This document shows positions 18,188 to 26,459 of a stretch of DNA of 64,000 bases, piece after piece; the first letter of the stretch is position 1, and every line of letters starts with the position of its first letter. A program made the position numbers and the translations under genes. The notes under the pieces were generated by a model. It did no database searches. It was not told the DNA's origin and worked only from the letters and a program-made list of their open reading frames with translations. The stretch is taken from NCBI RefSeq assembly GCF_000143085.1, contig NC_014315.1, forward strand, positions 186,001 to 250,000, in the 5' to 3' direction. The DNA comes from Nitrosococcus watsonii C-113. GTDB lineage: Bacteria; Pseudomonadota; Gammaproteobacteria; Nitrosococcales; Nitrosococcaceae.

Positions 18188-19599
18188 AGCTGGTTTCCTA
18201 TCCAGAATACAAAGACTCGGGTGTGCCGTGGTTGGAGAAGATTCCTAGGAGATGGAGGTTTTTTCGGGCTAAAAACGTTTTCTATCCTATCGATTTACGT
18301 TCTAAAACTGGGGCCGAGGAGCTTCTTTCGGTTTCTGAACGCCATGGTGTGACCTCTCGCAAAAGCGTAAATGTTACTATGTTTCAGGCTGCATCATACC
18401 AAGGCTACAAGTTGTGTTGGCCAGGCGATTTGGTCATTAACAGCCTTTGGGCTTGGATGCAGGGTCTGGGGTTTTCCAAATATCACGGAATTATCAGTAC
18501 AGCATACGGCGTGTACCGTCCAAGGGTGAGGCGGGTATCAGACTTTAGATATTTTGACTATTTGCTTCGCTCCGCTGCTTACAAGTGGGAGCTTCGCGTT
18601 CGTTCCAAGGGTATATGGCGCTCTCGTTATCAATTGAAGGATGATGATTTCCTCAAGATGCCAATTTTGCTCCCAGAGGCCGAAGAACAAACCCAAATCG
18701 CCCGCTTCCTCGACTGGAAAACCGCCCAGATCAACCAATTCATCCGCAACAAGCGACGGCTCATCGAACTGCTCAAGGAGCAGAAGCAGAACGTCATCAA
18801 CCAGGCCGTGACCCGGGGGCTCGATCCCAACGTCAGGCTCAAGCCCAGCGGCGTGGAATGGATCGGGGATATTCCGGCGCATTGGGAGACCACAAAGCTC
18901 AAGCGCGTGGTTAGCTTTAATCCATCAAAATCTGAGACACGAGCGAACTCGGCGGATGAAGAAAAGGTTGTCTTTCTTCCCATGGAGAACATCTCCGTCA
19001 ATGGAGATATCGATTGCTCTGAAAAACGCCCTTTGTCCGAAGTCTGGAGTGGCTTCACCTATTTCCGACGCGGGGATGTGGTCATGGCGAAAATCACTCC
19101 CTGCTTTGAAAACGGGAAGGGAGCCTATCTGCAAGGGCTTGAGACTGGTTTTGGTTTCGGCACAACGGAACTGATTGTACTTCGCCCTTTAAAGGCCATC
19201 GACGGTGCTTTTCTCCGGTTCCTCATGTGGACCAAGCAGTTCTTATTGCTGGGCGAGCAATACATGACCGGCGCGGCTGGCCAGCAGCGGATTCCGTTGG
19301 ATTTTGTGAAAAATTATCCAATTGGTTTGCCGCCAATTGAAGAGCAGCGGGAAATTCTTGCGCACATCCAAGAAAAGTCGGCGGAGATCGACCAAGCCCT
19401 CACCCGCGCCCAACGCGAGATCGAGCTAATACGCGAATACCGCACCCGGCTGATTTCCGATGTGGTCACCGGCCAGGTGGATGTGCGCGGCATCCAGGTG
19501 CCGAAAGTAGCTGACGAAGAACTTCTGGCACTAGATGAGGACGCCGCTGAGTCCGATGACCTGATCAATGATAGGGTTGAAATGAAGTCCGTGGGATGA
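18184..19599 (+). CDS. hsdS: Type I restriction-modification system specificity subunit
   Basis: DNA-recognition subunit, 471 residues, with two target-recognition domains. Each begins with a family motif: YKDSGVPWLEKIPRRW near residue 8 and PSGVEWIGDIPAHWE near residue 218. Each ends in a conserved coiled-coil spacer: EEQTQIARFLDWKTAQINQ near 160 and IEEQREILAHIQEKSAEID near 383. The two variable domains would each read half of a bipartite site. The site cannot be deduced from sequence. It overlaps hsdM before it and the zeta-like gene after it by four bases each. Confidence 0.95.
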   Translation: MKLVSYPEYKDSGVPWLEKIPRRWRFFRAKNVFYPIDLRSKTGAEELLSVSERHGVTSRKSVNVTMFQAASYQGYKLCWPGDLVINSLWAWMQGLGFSKYHGIISTAYGVYRPRVRRVSDFRYFDYLLRSAAYKWELRVRSKGIWRSRYQLKDDDFLKMPILLPEAEEQTQIARFLDWKTAQINQFIRNKRRLIELLKEQKQNVINQAVTRGLDPNVRLKPSGVEWIGDIPAHWETTKLKRVVSFNPSKSETRANSADEEKVVFLPMENISVNGDIDCSEKRPLSEVWSGFTYFRRGDVVMAKITPCFENGKGAYLQGLETGFGFGTTELIVLRPLKAIDGAFLRFLMWTKQFLLLGEQYMTGAAGQQRIPLDFVKNYPIGLPPIEEQREILAHIQEKSAEIDQALTRAQREIELIREYRTRLISDVVTGQVDVRGIQVPKVADEELLALDEDAAESDDLINDRVEMKSVG

Positions 19600-20126
19600 G
19601 CAGGCAGGCGGAGAAAAAAATCATCATCATTGCCGGACCCAACGGCGCGGGGAAGACCACCTTCGCCGAGGAATTCCTGCCGAAGGAGGCGGCCTGCCCG
19701 CGCTTTGTCAATGCCGATCTCATCGCCGCCGGACTGGCCCCATTCGAGCCGGAACGGGCGGCCTTCCGCGCCGGGCGGTTGATGTTGGAGGAGATTCACA
19801 ACCATGCCCGGAAAGCCGAAAGTTTTGCTTTCGAGACCACCCTGAGCGGCCGGGGCTATGCGGGCTTGATTCCCAACTGGCGGTCGGACGGTTATACCGT
19901 CAAGCTATTTTTTCTCCGGCTTGCCTCGCCGGAACTGGCCATTGCCCGGGTTCGGCAGCGGGTGCGCGAGGGCGGCCACAACATCCCCGAGCCGGTCATT
20001 CGGCGGCGTTTTACGGCGGGGCTGCGTCATTTCGAGAATCTCTACAAACCAGCGGTCGATGAATGGGCACTATACGACAATTCCGGTAGTGAACCCGTGC
20101 TTATTGAGGAAGGAGTGAAATCATGA
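19596..20126 (+). CDS. Zeta-toxin-like P-loop kinase within the hsd operon
   Basis: A 176-residue P-loop protein of the zeta toxin/YbeZ-like group. Walker A is GPNGAGKTTF near residues 14-23. FVNADLIAAGLAPFEPE and FAFETTLSGRGY are the substrate-side motifs of zeta-type kinases, and RRRFTAGLRHF forms the C-terminal lid region. Plasmid zeta toxins phosphorylate UDP-N-acetylglucosamine, but chromosomal relatives of this short form are uncharacterised. ATG overlaps the hsdS stop (ATGA) and its own stop overlaps the next small gene, so translation is coupled from hsdM to the small gene. No epsilon-type antitoxin is seen. Confidence 0.8.
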   Translation: MSRQAEKKIIIIAGPNGAGKTTFAEEFLPKEAACPRFVNADLIAAGLAPFEPERAAFRAGRLMLEEIHNHARKAESFAFETTLSGRGYAGLIPNWRSDGYTVKLFFLRLASPELAIARVRQRVREGGHNIPEPVIRRRFTAGLRHFENLYKPAVDEWALYDNSGSEPVLIEEGVKS

Positions 20127-20308
20127 GTCATCAGCCTGTCGATTCCGGCAAGAAGAACAAGCGGCGCGATCCCGATTTGGCAGCGGCGGAAATCGCCATG
20201 AAGCGGGCAGCGGAGAAGGCCCGGCAGAGGGCCAGAGAGGTGGGCGCGGGCGTTGTGGTGTGGAAGGATGGCCGCATCGTGGAAGAGCGGCAGAACGCAC
20301 GGCCATAA
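20123..20308 (+). CDS. Small basic protein coupled to the zeta-like kinase
   Basis: A 61-residue, highly charged protein (many K and R, e.g. KKNKRR near residue 10) with a predicted helix rich in Ala, Arg and Lys (AAEIAMKRAAEKARQRARE) and a short C-terminal strand VVVWKDGRIVEE. Its ATG overlaps the kinase stop (ATGA), and hsdR starts five bases after its stop. The coupling suggests a partner of the kinase, perhaps an antidote or adaptor, but I recognise no family and this is inference. Confidence 0.75.
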   Translation: MSHQPVDSGKKNKRRDPDLAAAEIAMKRAAEKARQRAREVGAGVVVWKDGRIVEERQNARP

Positions 20309-20313
20309 AATGA

Positions 20314-23300
20314 ATGGAAGTGGTGCGGATGAAGTCGACTGACACCAGCGAAAAGGGCCTGGAGTCCACCATCGTGGCCTCTTTGGTGGAGGAGGCAGGC
20401 TACGTCCAGGGTGATCCGCAGGATTTCGACCGGGAACACGCGGTTGATCGGGCCAAGCTAGTGCAGTTCCTTGCCGCTACCCAGCCCGATACCTTTGAAA
20501 ATCTCGGCATCGAGCAGGACAGCCCCAAGCGCACCCAGTTTCTGCACCGGCTACAAGGGGAGATCGCCAAGCGCGGCGTGATCGACGTGCTGCGCGGTGG
20601 CCTTAAGCATGGCCCGGCCCATATAGATCTCTTCTACGGCACCCCAACGCCGGGCAATGTGAAGGCCGCCGAGCGGTTCGCGGCCAATCTCTTCAGCGTC
20701 ACCCGTCAGCTCCGCTACAGCCGCGTTGGTACCGCGCTCTCCCTCGACCTGGCGGTGTTCATCAACGGTCTGCCTATCGCCACCTTCGAACTTAAGAACA
20801 AGCTCACCAAGCAGACGGTCCTTGATGCCGTTCAGCAGTACCAGCGGGACCGGGACCCGAAGGAACCGCTCTTTCAATTTGGTCGCTGCGTTGTGCATTT
20901 TGCCATGGACGACCACGAGGTACGGATGTGTACCCACCTCAAGGGCAAGGGCTCGTGGTTTCTGCCCTTCAACAAGGGCTACAACGACGGTGCGGGCAAC
21001 CCGCCCAACCCTCATGGGCTGGCCACCGATTACCTGTGGAAGGAAATTCTCACCAAGGAGGGCTTGGTGGACATCCTAGAAAACTATGCCCAGGTGGTGG
21101 AGGAAAAGGACGAAAAAACCGGCAAAAAAAAGGACAAGCAGATTTTTCCCCGCTACCACCAATTGAAGGTGGTGCGGAGGCTGCTGGCCCATGCTCGGAA
21201 GAGCGGTGTCGGCAAACGGTATCTGATCCAGCACTCGGCAGGCAGCGGCAAGAGCAACTCCATCGCCTGGCTGGCGCATCAGCTTGTGGGGCTGGAGCAG
21301 GGGGGCAGGGCGTTGTTCGATTCGGTCATCGTGGTCACCGACCGGCGGGTGCTGGACAAGCAAATCCGCGACACTATCAAGCAGTTCGTCCAGGTCTCGG
21401 CCACGGTGGGCCACGCGGAACACTCCGGCGATTTGCGCAAATTCCTCAAGGTGGGGAAGAAAATCATCATTACCACGGTCCAGAAGTTTCCGTTCATCCT
21501 CGATGAGATCGGCGACGAGCACCGCGGAGCCAAGTTCGCCATCGTCATTGACGAAGCCCACTCCAGTCAGGGCGGCAAGACCACCGCTGCTATGAACCGC
21601 GTGCTGGAGGAGACCGCACCCTACGGTGATGAAATGGCTTCAGTCGAGGACAAGATCAACCAGATCATGGAAAGCCGGAAAATGGTGACCAACGCCAGCT
21701 ATTTCGCCTTTACCGCGACCCCCAAGAACAAGACCCTGGAGATTTTCGGCGAGCCGGACCCCCAGCCCGACGGCACGGTGAAGCACTCCCCGTTCCACAG
21801 TTACACCATGAAGCAGGCCATCCAGGAGGGGTTCATTCTGGATGTATTGAAGCATTACACGCCGGTGGAGAGTTACTATCAGCTGGTCAAAGCGGTGGAG
21901 GACGATCCATTGTTCGATGCCAACAAGGCCCAGAAGGAGCTGCGCCGCTATGTGGAATCCCATGCGCATGCTGTTCGTGCAAAGGCCGAAATTATGGTGG
22001 ACCATTTCCACGCCCAAGTGATTGGCCACCGCAAGATCGGTGGCCAGGCTCGGGCCATGGTAGTCACCCACGGCATTGAGCGGGCTATACAGTATTTCCA
22101 CGCCTTCAAGGACTACCTGAAGGAGCGCAAGAGCCCTTATGCGCCTATCGTGGCTTTTTCTGGTGAGCATGACGACCCCGCCTGGAGCGGGGGCGGACGC
22201 CTGCAAGGCGCTCCTCAATACGGCGGCAAGAAAGTGACCGAAGCGGCCTTGAACGGCTTCCCCGGCAGCCAGATTCCAGACAAAATTCAACAGGACCCCT
22301 ATCGCTTCTTGATCGTCGCTGATAAATATCAGACCGGTTATGATGAGCCGCTGCTTCACACCCTGTACGTGGACAAGGCGCTCTCCGGCATCAAGGCGGT
22401 GCAGACGCTCTCGCGCCTGAACCGCGCCCACCCGCAAAAGCATGACACCTTTGTCCTGGATTTTTGCAATGATTCGGATACTATTCAGCAGTCGTTCGAG
22501 CCCTACTATCGCGCCACGCTCCTCAGCGATGAGACCGATCCCAACAAGCTCCACGACCTCAAGTCCGATCTAGATGACTATCAGGTTTATTCCCAGGCGC
22601 AAATCGACGATTTGGTAGGGCGCTATCTGAGCGGCGCAGACCGGGACCAGCTTGATCCGATCCTGGACGTTTGTGCGACCACTTACAATGCGGATCTGGA
22701 TGAAGACGGCCAGGTGGATTTCAAGGGCAAGGCCAAATCCTTCGTGCGTACCTACGGTTTTTTGGCCTCCATCCTGCCGTACTCCAATGCCGGCTGGGAA
22801 AAGCTGTCGATATTGCTGAATTTCCTAATCCCCAAACTCCCTGCGCCCAGGGAGGAAGATCTGTCTTGGGGTATTTTGGAAACCGTGGATATGGACAGCT
22901 ACCGGGTCGAGGCGAGATCCAGTTTAAAAATTGGTCTTGCGGATCAGGAGGTAGAGATCGGTCCCGTGCCGACCAGCGGCGGTGGCCGCAAGTCGGAACC
23001 TGAACTGGATCAACTCAGTAACATCATCAAGGCGTTCAACGACCAGTTCGGCAATATTGAATGGAAGGATGCCGACAAGATCCGCAAGGTCATCGCGGAA
23101 GAAATTCTGATCAAAGTCAGCATGGACCTGGCCTACCAAAATGCCATGAAGAATAACGACAAGAAAACAGCGCGGATCGAACACGACGCTGCCTTGCAGC
23201 GGGTCATGATCGATCTGTTGGCCGATCACACCGAGCTGTACAAGCAGTTCAGCGACAACCCCTCGTTCAAGAAATGGCTGGGTGATACCATCTTCGGCGC

Positions 23301-23322
23301 GACCTACCAAAACGCACCTTGA
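20314..23322 (+). CDS. hsdR: Type I restriction-modification system endonuclease/translocase subunit
   Basis: Cuts unmodified DNA after ATP-driven translocation. The 1002-residue protein has an N-terminal PD-(D/E)xK nuclease (D145, E159, K161 in the DLAVFINGL-FELKNK segment), Walker A HSAGSGKSN near 307-315, a DEAH box at 413-416, and FTATPKNKT as the third helicase motif. Helicase domain 2 includes KYQTGYDEPLLHTLYVDK and QTLSRLNRAHP (motif VI, RLNR). A C-terminal helical region binds HsdM/S. No frameshift or stop is seen, so the system looks intact. It is five bases from the preceding small gene. Confidence 0.96.
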   Translation: MEVVRMKSTDTSEKGLESTIVASLVEEAGYVQGDPQDFDREHAVDRAKLVQFLAATQPDTFENLGIEQDSPKRTQFLHRLQGEIAKRGVIDVLRGGLKHGPAHIDLFYGTPTPGNVKAAERFAANLFSVTRQLRYSRVGTALSLDLAVFINGLPIATFELKNKLTKQTVLDAVQQYQRDRDPKEPLFQFGRCVVHFAMDDHEVRMCTHLKGKGSWFLPFNKGYNDGAGNPPNPHGLATDYLWKEILTKEGLVDILENYAQVVEEKDEKTGKKKDKQIFPRYHQLKVVRRLLAHARKSGVGKRYLIQHSAGSGKSNSIAWLAHQLVGLEQGGRALFDSVIVVTDRRVLDKQIRDTIKQFVQVSATVGHAEHSGDLRKFLKVGKKIIITTVQKFPFILDEIGDEHRGAKFAIVIDEAHSSQGGKTTAAMNRVLEETAPYGDEMASVEDKINQIMESRKMVTNASYFAFTATPKNKTLEIFGEPDPQPDGTVKHSPFHSYTMKQAIQEGFILDVLKHYTPVESYYQLVKAVEDDPLFDANKAQKELRRYVESHAHAVRAKAEIMVDHFHAQVIGHRKIGGQARAMVVTHGIERAIQYFHAFKDYLKERKSPYAPIVAFSGEHDDPAWSGGGRLQGAPQYGGKKVTEAALNGFPGSQIPDKIQQDPYRFLIVADKYQTGYDEPLLHTLYVDKALSGIKAVQTLSRLNRAHPQKHDTFVLDFCNDSDTIQQSFEPYYRATLLSDETDPNKLHDLKSDLDDYQVYSQAQIDDLVGRYLSGADRDQLDPILDVCATTYNADLDEDGQVDFKGKAKSFVRTYGFLASILPYSNAGWEKLSILLNFLIPKLPAPREEDLSWGILETVDMDSYRVEARSSLKIGLADQEVEIGPVPTSGGGRKSEPELDQLSNIIKAFNDQFGNIEWKDADKIRKVIAEEILIKVSMDLAYQNAMKNNDKKTARIEHDAALQRVMIDLLADHTELYKQFSDNPSFKKWLGDTIFGATYQNAP

Positions 23323-23456
23323 TTCGGGAAGGGTTTCTGCAATCTCTGCAACCCACCCTGTGGCCCTGGTTCCGGCTTTGTTACTTTTCCTTACTGCTTG
23401 AAAATTTTTGGCTGATTGGGCAATACACGAGCCTAACTCCCTGCCCGCTCAATTAT
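23323..23456. other. Short junction between hsdR and the integrase remnant
   Basis: About 134 bases with no supported gene. The T-rich stretch near 23405 (GAAAATTTTTGG) shows no paired stem. This may be where the integrase region was rearranged. Confidence 0.5.
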
Positions 23457-23840
23457 TTATGCCATGTTGGCGAAACGATCCACAACGACGTTTTTGCGAT
23501 CCTCGGATGCCAGAAGGAGAGAAAGCCTGTTACCGAGTAAGTGCCACGCCTGTTGCTGTTCGGCTCTTAGATCATGGCGTTGATAGATGCGCCTTAGCTT
23601 ATTCTGTTCTACATGATTGATACACCGCTCAATGACTTCACCAATGACGCCCAATTCCCCCATCATGGTTGCACCGGTGCGGCGCAAATCGTGGGGCGTC
23701 CAGTTACCGCCCGCTAGCAAAAGAGTCCCCGTGGCCTTTGTGCGGTTAGTAAGCGGCTCGCTTCTCATCCGATCTTTGATCTGTTTGGCGATGGACTTCA
23801 AACAAATAGGGCGGAAGTCCGCACAATGATATTGTGAGCC
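23457..23840 (-). pseudogene. C-terminal remnant of a P4-type tyrosine integrase
   Basis: The minus-strand frame from about 23840 to the stop at 23457 encodes the end of a P4-like integrase: SIAKQIKDRMRSEPLTNRTK, then NWTPHDLRRTGATMMGELGV with the catalytic HxLR (here HDLRR), and ERCINHVEQNKLRRIYQRHD holding the second histidine and the tyrosine nucleophile (RIYQRH). The N-terminal arm-binding domain and the first catalytic arginine are missing upstream; an in-frame TAA lies at 23841-23843. It is therefore a decayed integrase and supports an island inserted at the tRNA-Arg gene. Confidence 0.75.
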
Positions 23841-23878
23841 TTAAAAGAGGCGTTAAAAGTCAGGAGAAGCAGATTGCT

Positions 23879-24157
23879 ATGAGTATAGTAGGGATATTGA
23901 TTTGGACTTTAGCCATGGTGGGCGCGGTAGTTTATGCCCAGTACCGCATCCCCTTTCATGCTACGAATACCACCCAAAGCTGGGTGGTCCGCTTGATGCT
24001 GGTGGTGGTAGGCGTGGGTGTGGGTTTTGTTTCGGTAAGCCGTTATCAAGGAAGTGCAAGTATGCCTCCAGTGCTAGCTTTTCTTAATGGTTTTGGCGCC
24101 GCGCATGTGCCGGCTGCTTTTATTTTATGGATGAAGGGGAGAGACAGCGTTCCTTAA
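23879..24157 (+). CDS. Small hydrophobic membrane protein, unrecognised
   Basis: A 92-residue protein with probable membrane segments at residues 3-20 and 35-52 and a weaker one near 65-85. There is no signal peptidase site. ATG 23879 is preceded by AGGAG at about 23863-23867; a GTG at 23834 is a less likely start. It is convergent with, and overlaps by four bases, the unknown membrane protein at 24154-25350, so the pair may share regulation. Family unknown. Confidence 0.6.
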   Translation: MSIVGILIWTLAMVGAVVYAQYRIPFHATNTTQSWVVRLMLVVVGVGVGFVSVSRYQGSASMPPVLAFLNGFGAAHVPAAFILWMKGRDSVP

Positions 24158-25350
24158 ATTTCCTCGTCTACATAGGTGACATGGCGAAAATAACGCTGGC
24201 CTTCAAAGGAAGCACCTAGCGAGCCCATCATTATTCCTAAGGAAGCGATAAACCCCGATAGCACTAAATAGTGCCGGAGATAAATATGGCCTTCCAGAGA
24301 GGCGGCCCATCCTTGAAGCAAGAGGGGATTATAGAAGATCTTCCCTAAGAGTAATACTAGCAGAAATAACACCAGGTAAGTGGTCGTCATTCCTAGGACC
24401 ACCACCATGGTAATGGCAAGGTTGGTAATGACCGTTTGTTCGGTTAATGCGCGTTTGCCCCGATGCAGCAATAATTGTTGCCGTTTTAGAATAAACAGGC
24501 TGGTGCCAGTCAATGCCAGCAATGAAAGCCCAGTGACAAGCAGCGGCGGTTGGCTCATGCCTAGTTCCCAAACTTCAGCCGTGATGATCAGGACAAGCAA
24601 AGTAGAGATAGCTGCTGCTGTTAAACGGCTTAATCGAAAAGGAAACTGCCAAGGCTTAGCTTGTATGACAGCGCTGGCAATATCGCCGCGACTCCTTCCG
24701 AGGACTTTAAGATAGAAAAGCCATGGCCGTGTTTTGCCGGCTTGAGATTGTTCTTCTAAACGAATGTCTCCTACCTCTGCAAAAGCTTCAGCAAGTTGTG
24801 CTTGCTCTTTTTCTGAATAGCTTGTCATTCTCTCTAAGTCACGGATGATGTGGGGAGAATACATAAATCCCTTCGGATCATCTCTATGGGGTAAATCATT
24901 TAAATCACCCAGTAAGTGCATTCCCAAAGCAAAAATTTGCTGGCTCATGACTGTGTTATTTATATCATCGGTCGAGTGAAAAGCAAGCCGGGCGGTGGAG
25001 AGCACCGCCACGTTTATGGCCCGGGAGGGTATTGCCAAAGCGAAAGGCTTATAATAGCTTTTTAAATCAGCGCGAGTGACTACAAAAGCATAATCCCAGC
25101 GCCGTATTTCCCGCTCATGCTCGCCTTTTTGCAGTAAATCGGTGGGGGCTTCCAGGGTGCCGTGAGGCTGTTCGGTCCGTTTAATGACGGGCATCCGCCA
25201 TTCAAATTGAGGAAAGTGCTGTTGCAGGTATTGGAGCATTTGAGCCCGTCCTTGAGAGATAGAAATTTCTTCTACGGACTCCATCTCATTAATAATCAGC
25301 CATCCTAATTCTATTGTGTTTAGAGAGTAAGATTGTAAGTTAGAAGCCAT
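24154..25350 (-). CDS. Unknown membrane protein with a soluble N-terminal domain
   Basis: A 398-residue protein I do not recognise. Residues 1-220 look soluble and include a segment near 143-160, FALGMHLLGDLNDLPHRDD. There H-x3-D-x5-H recalls the HExxHxxGxxH of metzincin peptidases but lacks the glutamate and second histidine. The rest has about four membrane segments (near 228-250, 262-280, 300-335 and 355-375). It may be a degenerate membrane peptidase, but that is weak inference. It is convergent with the small membrane protein at 23879. Confidence 0.65.
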   Translation of the reverse strand: MASNLQSYSLNTIELGWLIINEMESVEEISISQGRAQMLQYLQQHFPQFEWRMPVIKRTEQPHGTLEAPTDLLQKGEHEREIRRWDYAFVVTRADLKSYYKPFALAIPSRAINVAVLSTARLAFHSTDDINNTVMSQQIFALGMHLLGDLNDLPHRDDPKGFMYSPHIIRDLERMTSYSEKEQAQLAEAFAEVGDIRLEEQSQAGKTRPWLFYLKVLGRSRGDIASAVIQAKPWQFPFRLSRLTAAAISTLLVLIITAEVWELGMSQPPLLVTGLSLLALTGTSLFILKRQQLLLHRGKRALTEQTVITNLAITMVVVLGMTTTYLVLFLLVLLLGKIFYNPLLLQGWAASLEGHIYLRHYLVLSGFIASLGIMMGSLGASFEGQRYFRHVTYVDEEI

Positions 25351-25930
25351 CTCAAGCTAACGTCTATTCAAATAAGCTATAACCATTATAATATTTTATC
25401 CATGCTAACATTAGGTAAAACAATTAATATGGAATTTCCAAAAAAGAGGTTAAGCAACGACACTCAAACGCCTCTCCTTATACTTTAACTTTTTCCCTTC
25501 CCCAAAGTTCTAATTGACCTTTCCTGCTGTGCTTAAGCAGAATGTCCTTATTTGCGCGGGCAGTATAAATTAACATAAATGATTAATATCTACCTTGTCA
25601 AAGTGGCGAGACTGGTTTAGATCTATCCAATTAACACACAATTGTAATGTGTGAATTAAATGTGCTTCTTGTAGCGTATAGAGCAAATGCTGGGGGGCAT
25701 TCTATCAGGTCGCAATCGGATTCAATTTAGCGCATTGATGGTTCTAATAAAAACGCAAATTTGACAATGAAGTTGTAATATTTATTAGGTTGATAGTAAA
25801 AATATTAATGCAGGCTAATTTAACTTGTACTAGTATTAATGTGGAGTGCTTTTAGTAGAACTCAAAAATATTGCCGTCAGGGTTAAGGAAAAGTAAAACG
25901 TAGTAAAAATAAAATGCCACAGGAGGTATT
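25351..25930. other. A+T-rich intergenic region upstream of the repeat lipoprotein
   Basis: About 580 bases with no coding frame I can support. An imperfect inverted repeat is visible around 25630-25655 (ACACAC ... GTGTG). A strong ribosome site, AGGAGG, lies at 25921-25926 before the lipoprotein start. It presumably holds promoters for the lipoprotein (plus) and the unknown membrane protein (minus), but none is clear enough to place. Confidence 0.6.
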
Positions 25931-26200
25931 ATGATTTATAAAAACTTGAGTATAAGCGCGTTATTATTAGCGTTTTCGTTTGCGCTAGCAGGTTGTGATG
26001 TAGATAAAACGCAAGAAGGTGAGATGCCAGATGTTGATATCCAAACAGAGTCGGGCCAAATGCCAAAATATGATGTGGATACTCCAGATGTGGACGTGGG
26101 CACCGAGAAAAAACAGATAGAAGTTCCTGATGTGGACGTGGATACTGAAACAAAGGAGATAGAAGTACCTGACGTAGATGTAGACATGCCGAAAGAATAA
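25931..26200 (+). CDS. Small lipoprotein with acidic PDVDV repeats
   Basis: An 89-residue predicted lipoprotein. A hydrophobic signal (residues 8-20) ends in the lipobox LAGC with the lipidated cysteine at residue 22. The mature part is built of tandem segments of the type KxIEVPDVDVDT, rich in Asp and Glu, with PDVDV occurring several times (about residues 33, 52, 67 and 81). Such Asp-rich repeats could bind divalent cations, but no function is known to me. It has AGGAGG before ATG and a strong terminator just after it. A metallothionein gene follows. Confidence 0.8.
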   Translation: MIYKNLSISALLLAFSFALAGCDVDKTQEGEMPDVDIQTESGQMPKYDVDTPDVDVGTEKKQIEVPDVDVDTETKEIEVPDVDVDMPKE

Positions 26201-26212
26201 GAAAACCAGGTT

Positions 26213-26249
26213 GGAAAAAGACTATCGTTAGTTTCGATAGTCTTTTTCC
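26213..26249 (+). terminator. Strong intrinsic terminator after the repeat lipoprotein
   Basis: A perfect 15-bp stem, GGAAAAAGACTATCG at 26213-26227 with its complement at 26235-26249, and a 7-base loop. The downstream arm contains TCTTTTTCC, and the upstream A-run makes it bidirectional. It separates the lipoprotein from the metallothionein, which therefore needs its own promoter or readthrough. Confidence 0.85.
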
Positions 26250-26282
26250 TTGGCGCTTGTATTAATGAGGAGACTATAGTAA

Positions 26283-26459
26283 ATGAATACTGACACGCAG
26301 AGTTCTACAATGAAATGCGCACATGCTCCCTGCTCGTGTGTCGTCACCGCTGAGGAAGGCGTAAAGAAAGACGGACAAGTATACTGTAGTGAAGCGTGCG
26401 CTAGGGAGCAAGGCTGTGAACACGGCGCATGTGCTTGCCGCAACCAACAGGCTGGATAA
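26283..26459 (+). CDS. Small bacterial metallothionein
   Basis: A 58-residue cysteine- and histidine-rich protein. Cysteines occur at residues 12, 17, 19, 35, 39, 45, 50 and 52, in the pattern CAHAPCSC, YCSEAC, GCEHGACAC. This is the prokaryotic metallothionein layout (SmtA/BmtA-like), which sequesters zinc, cadmium or copper. GAGGAG at about 26265-26270 precedes ATG 26283; a later start at 26310 (MKCAHAPC) is possible. It lies between a terminator and the urea transporter. Metal specificity is not predictable. Confidence 0.85.
   Translation: MNTDTQSSTMKCAHAPCSCVVTAEEGVKKDGQVYCSEACAREQGCEHGACACRNQQAG

Larger units (their letters stand above)
15115..23840. mobile_element. Putative genomic island at tRNA-Arg carrying a type I R-M system
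   Basis: The segment starts directly after a tRNA-Arg gene, contains decayed ORFs and a complete hsd operon with visibly higher G+C than the flanks, and ends with the C-terminal remnant of a P4-type tyrosine integrase. This is the usual makeup of an integrated element. I did not find a direct repeat of the tRNA 3' end near 23840, so the right boundary and the mode of transfer are inferred. The left boundary could lie anywhere up to 16019. Confidence 0.45.

Noticed and set aside
26228-26443. Minus-strand open frame over the metallothionein
   Set aside because: It is antisense to the Cys-rich gene, has no ribosome site and shows no domain; the plus-strand gene explains the sequence.
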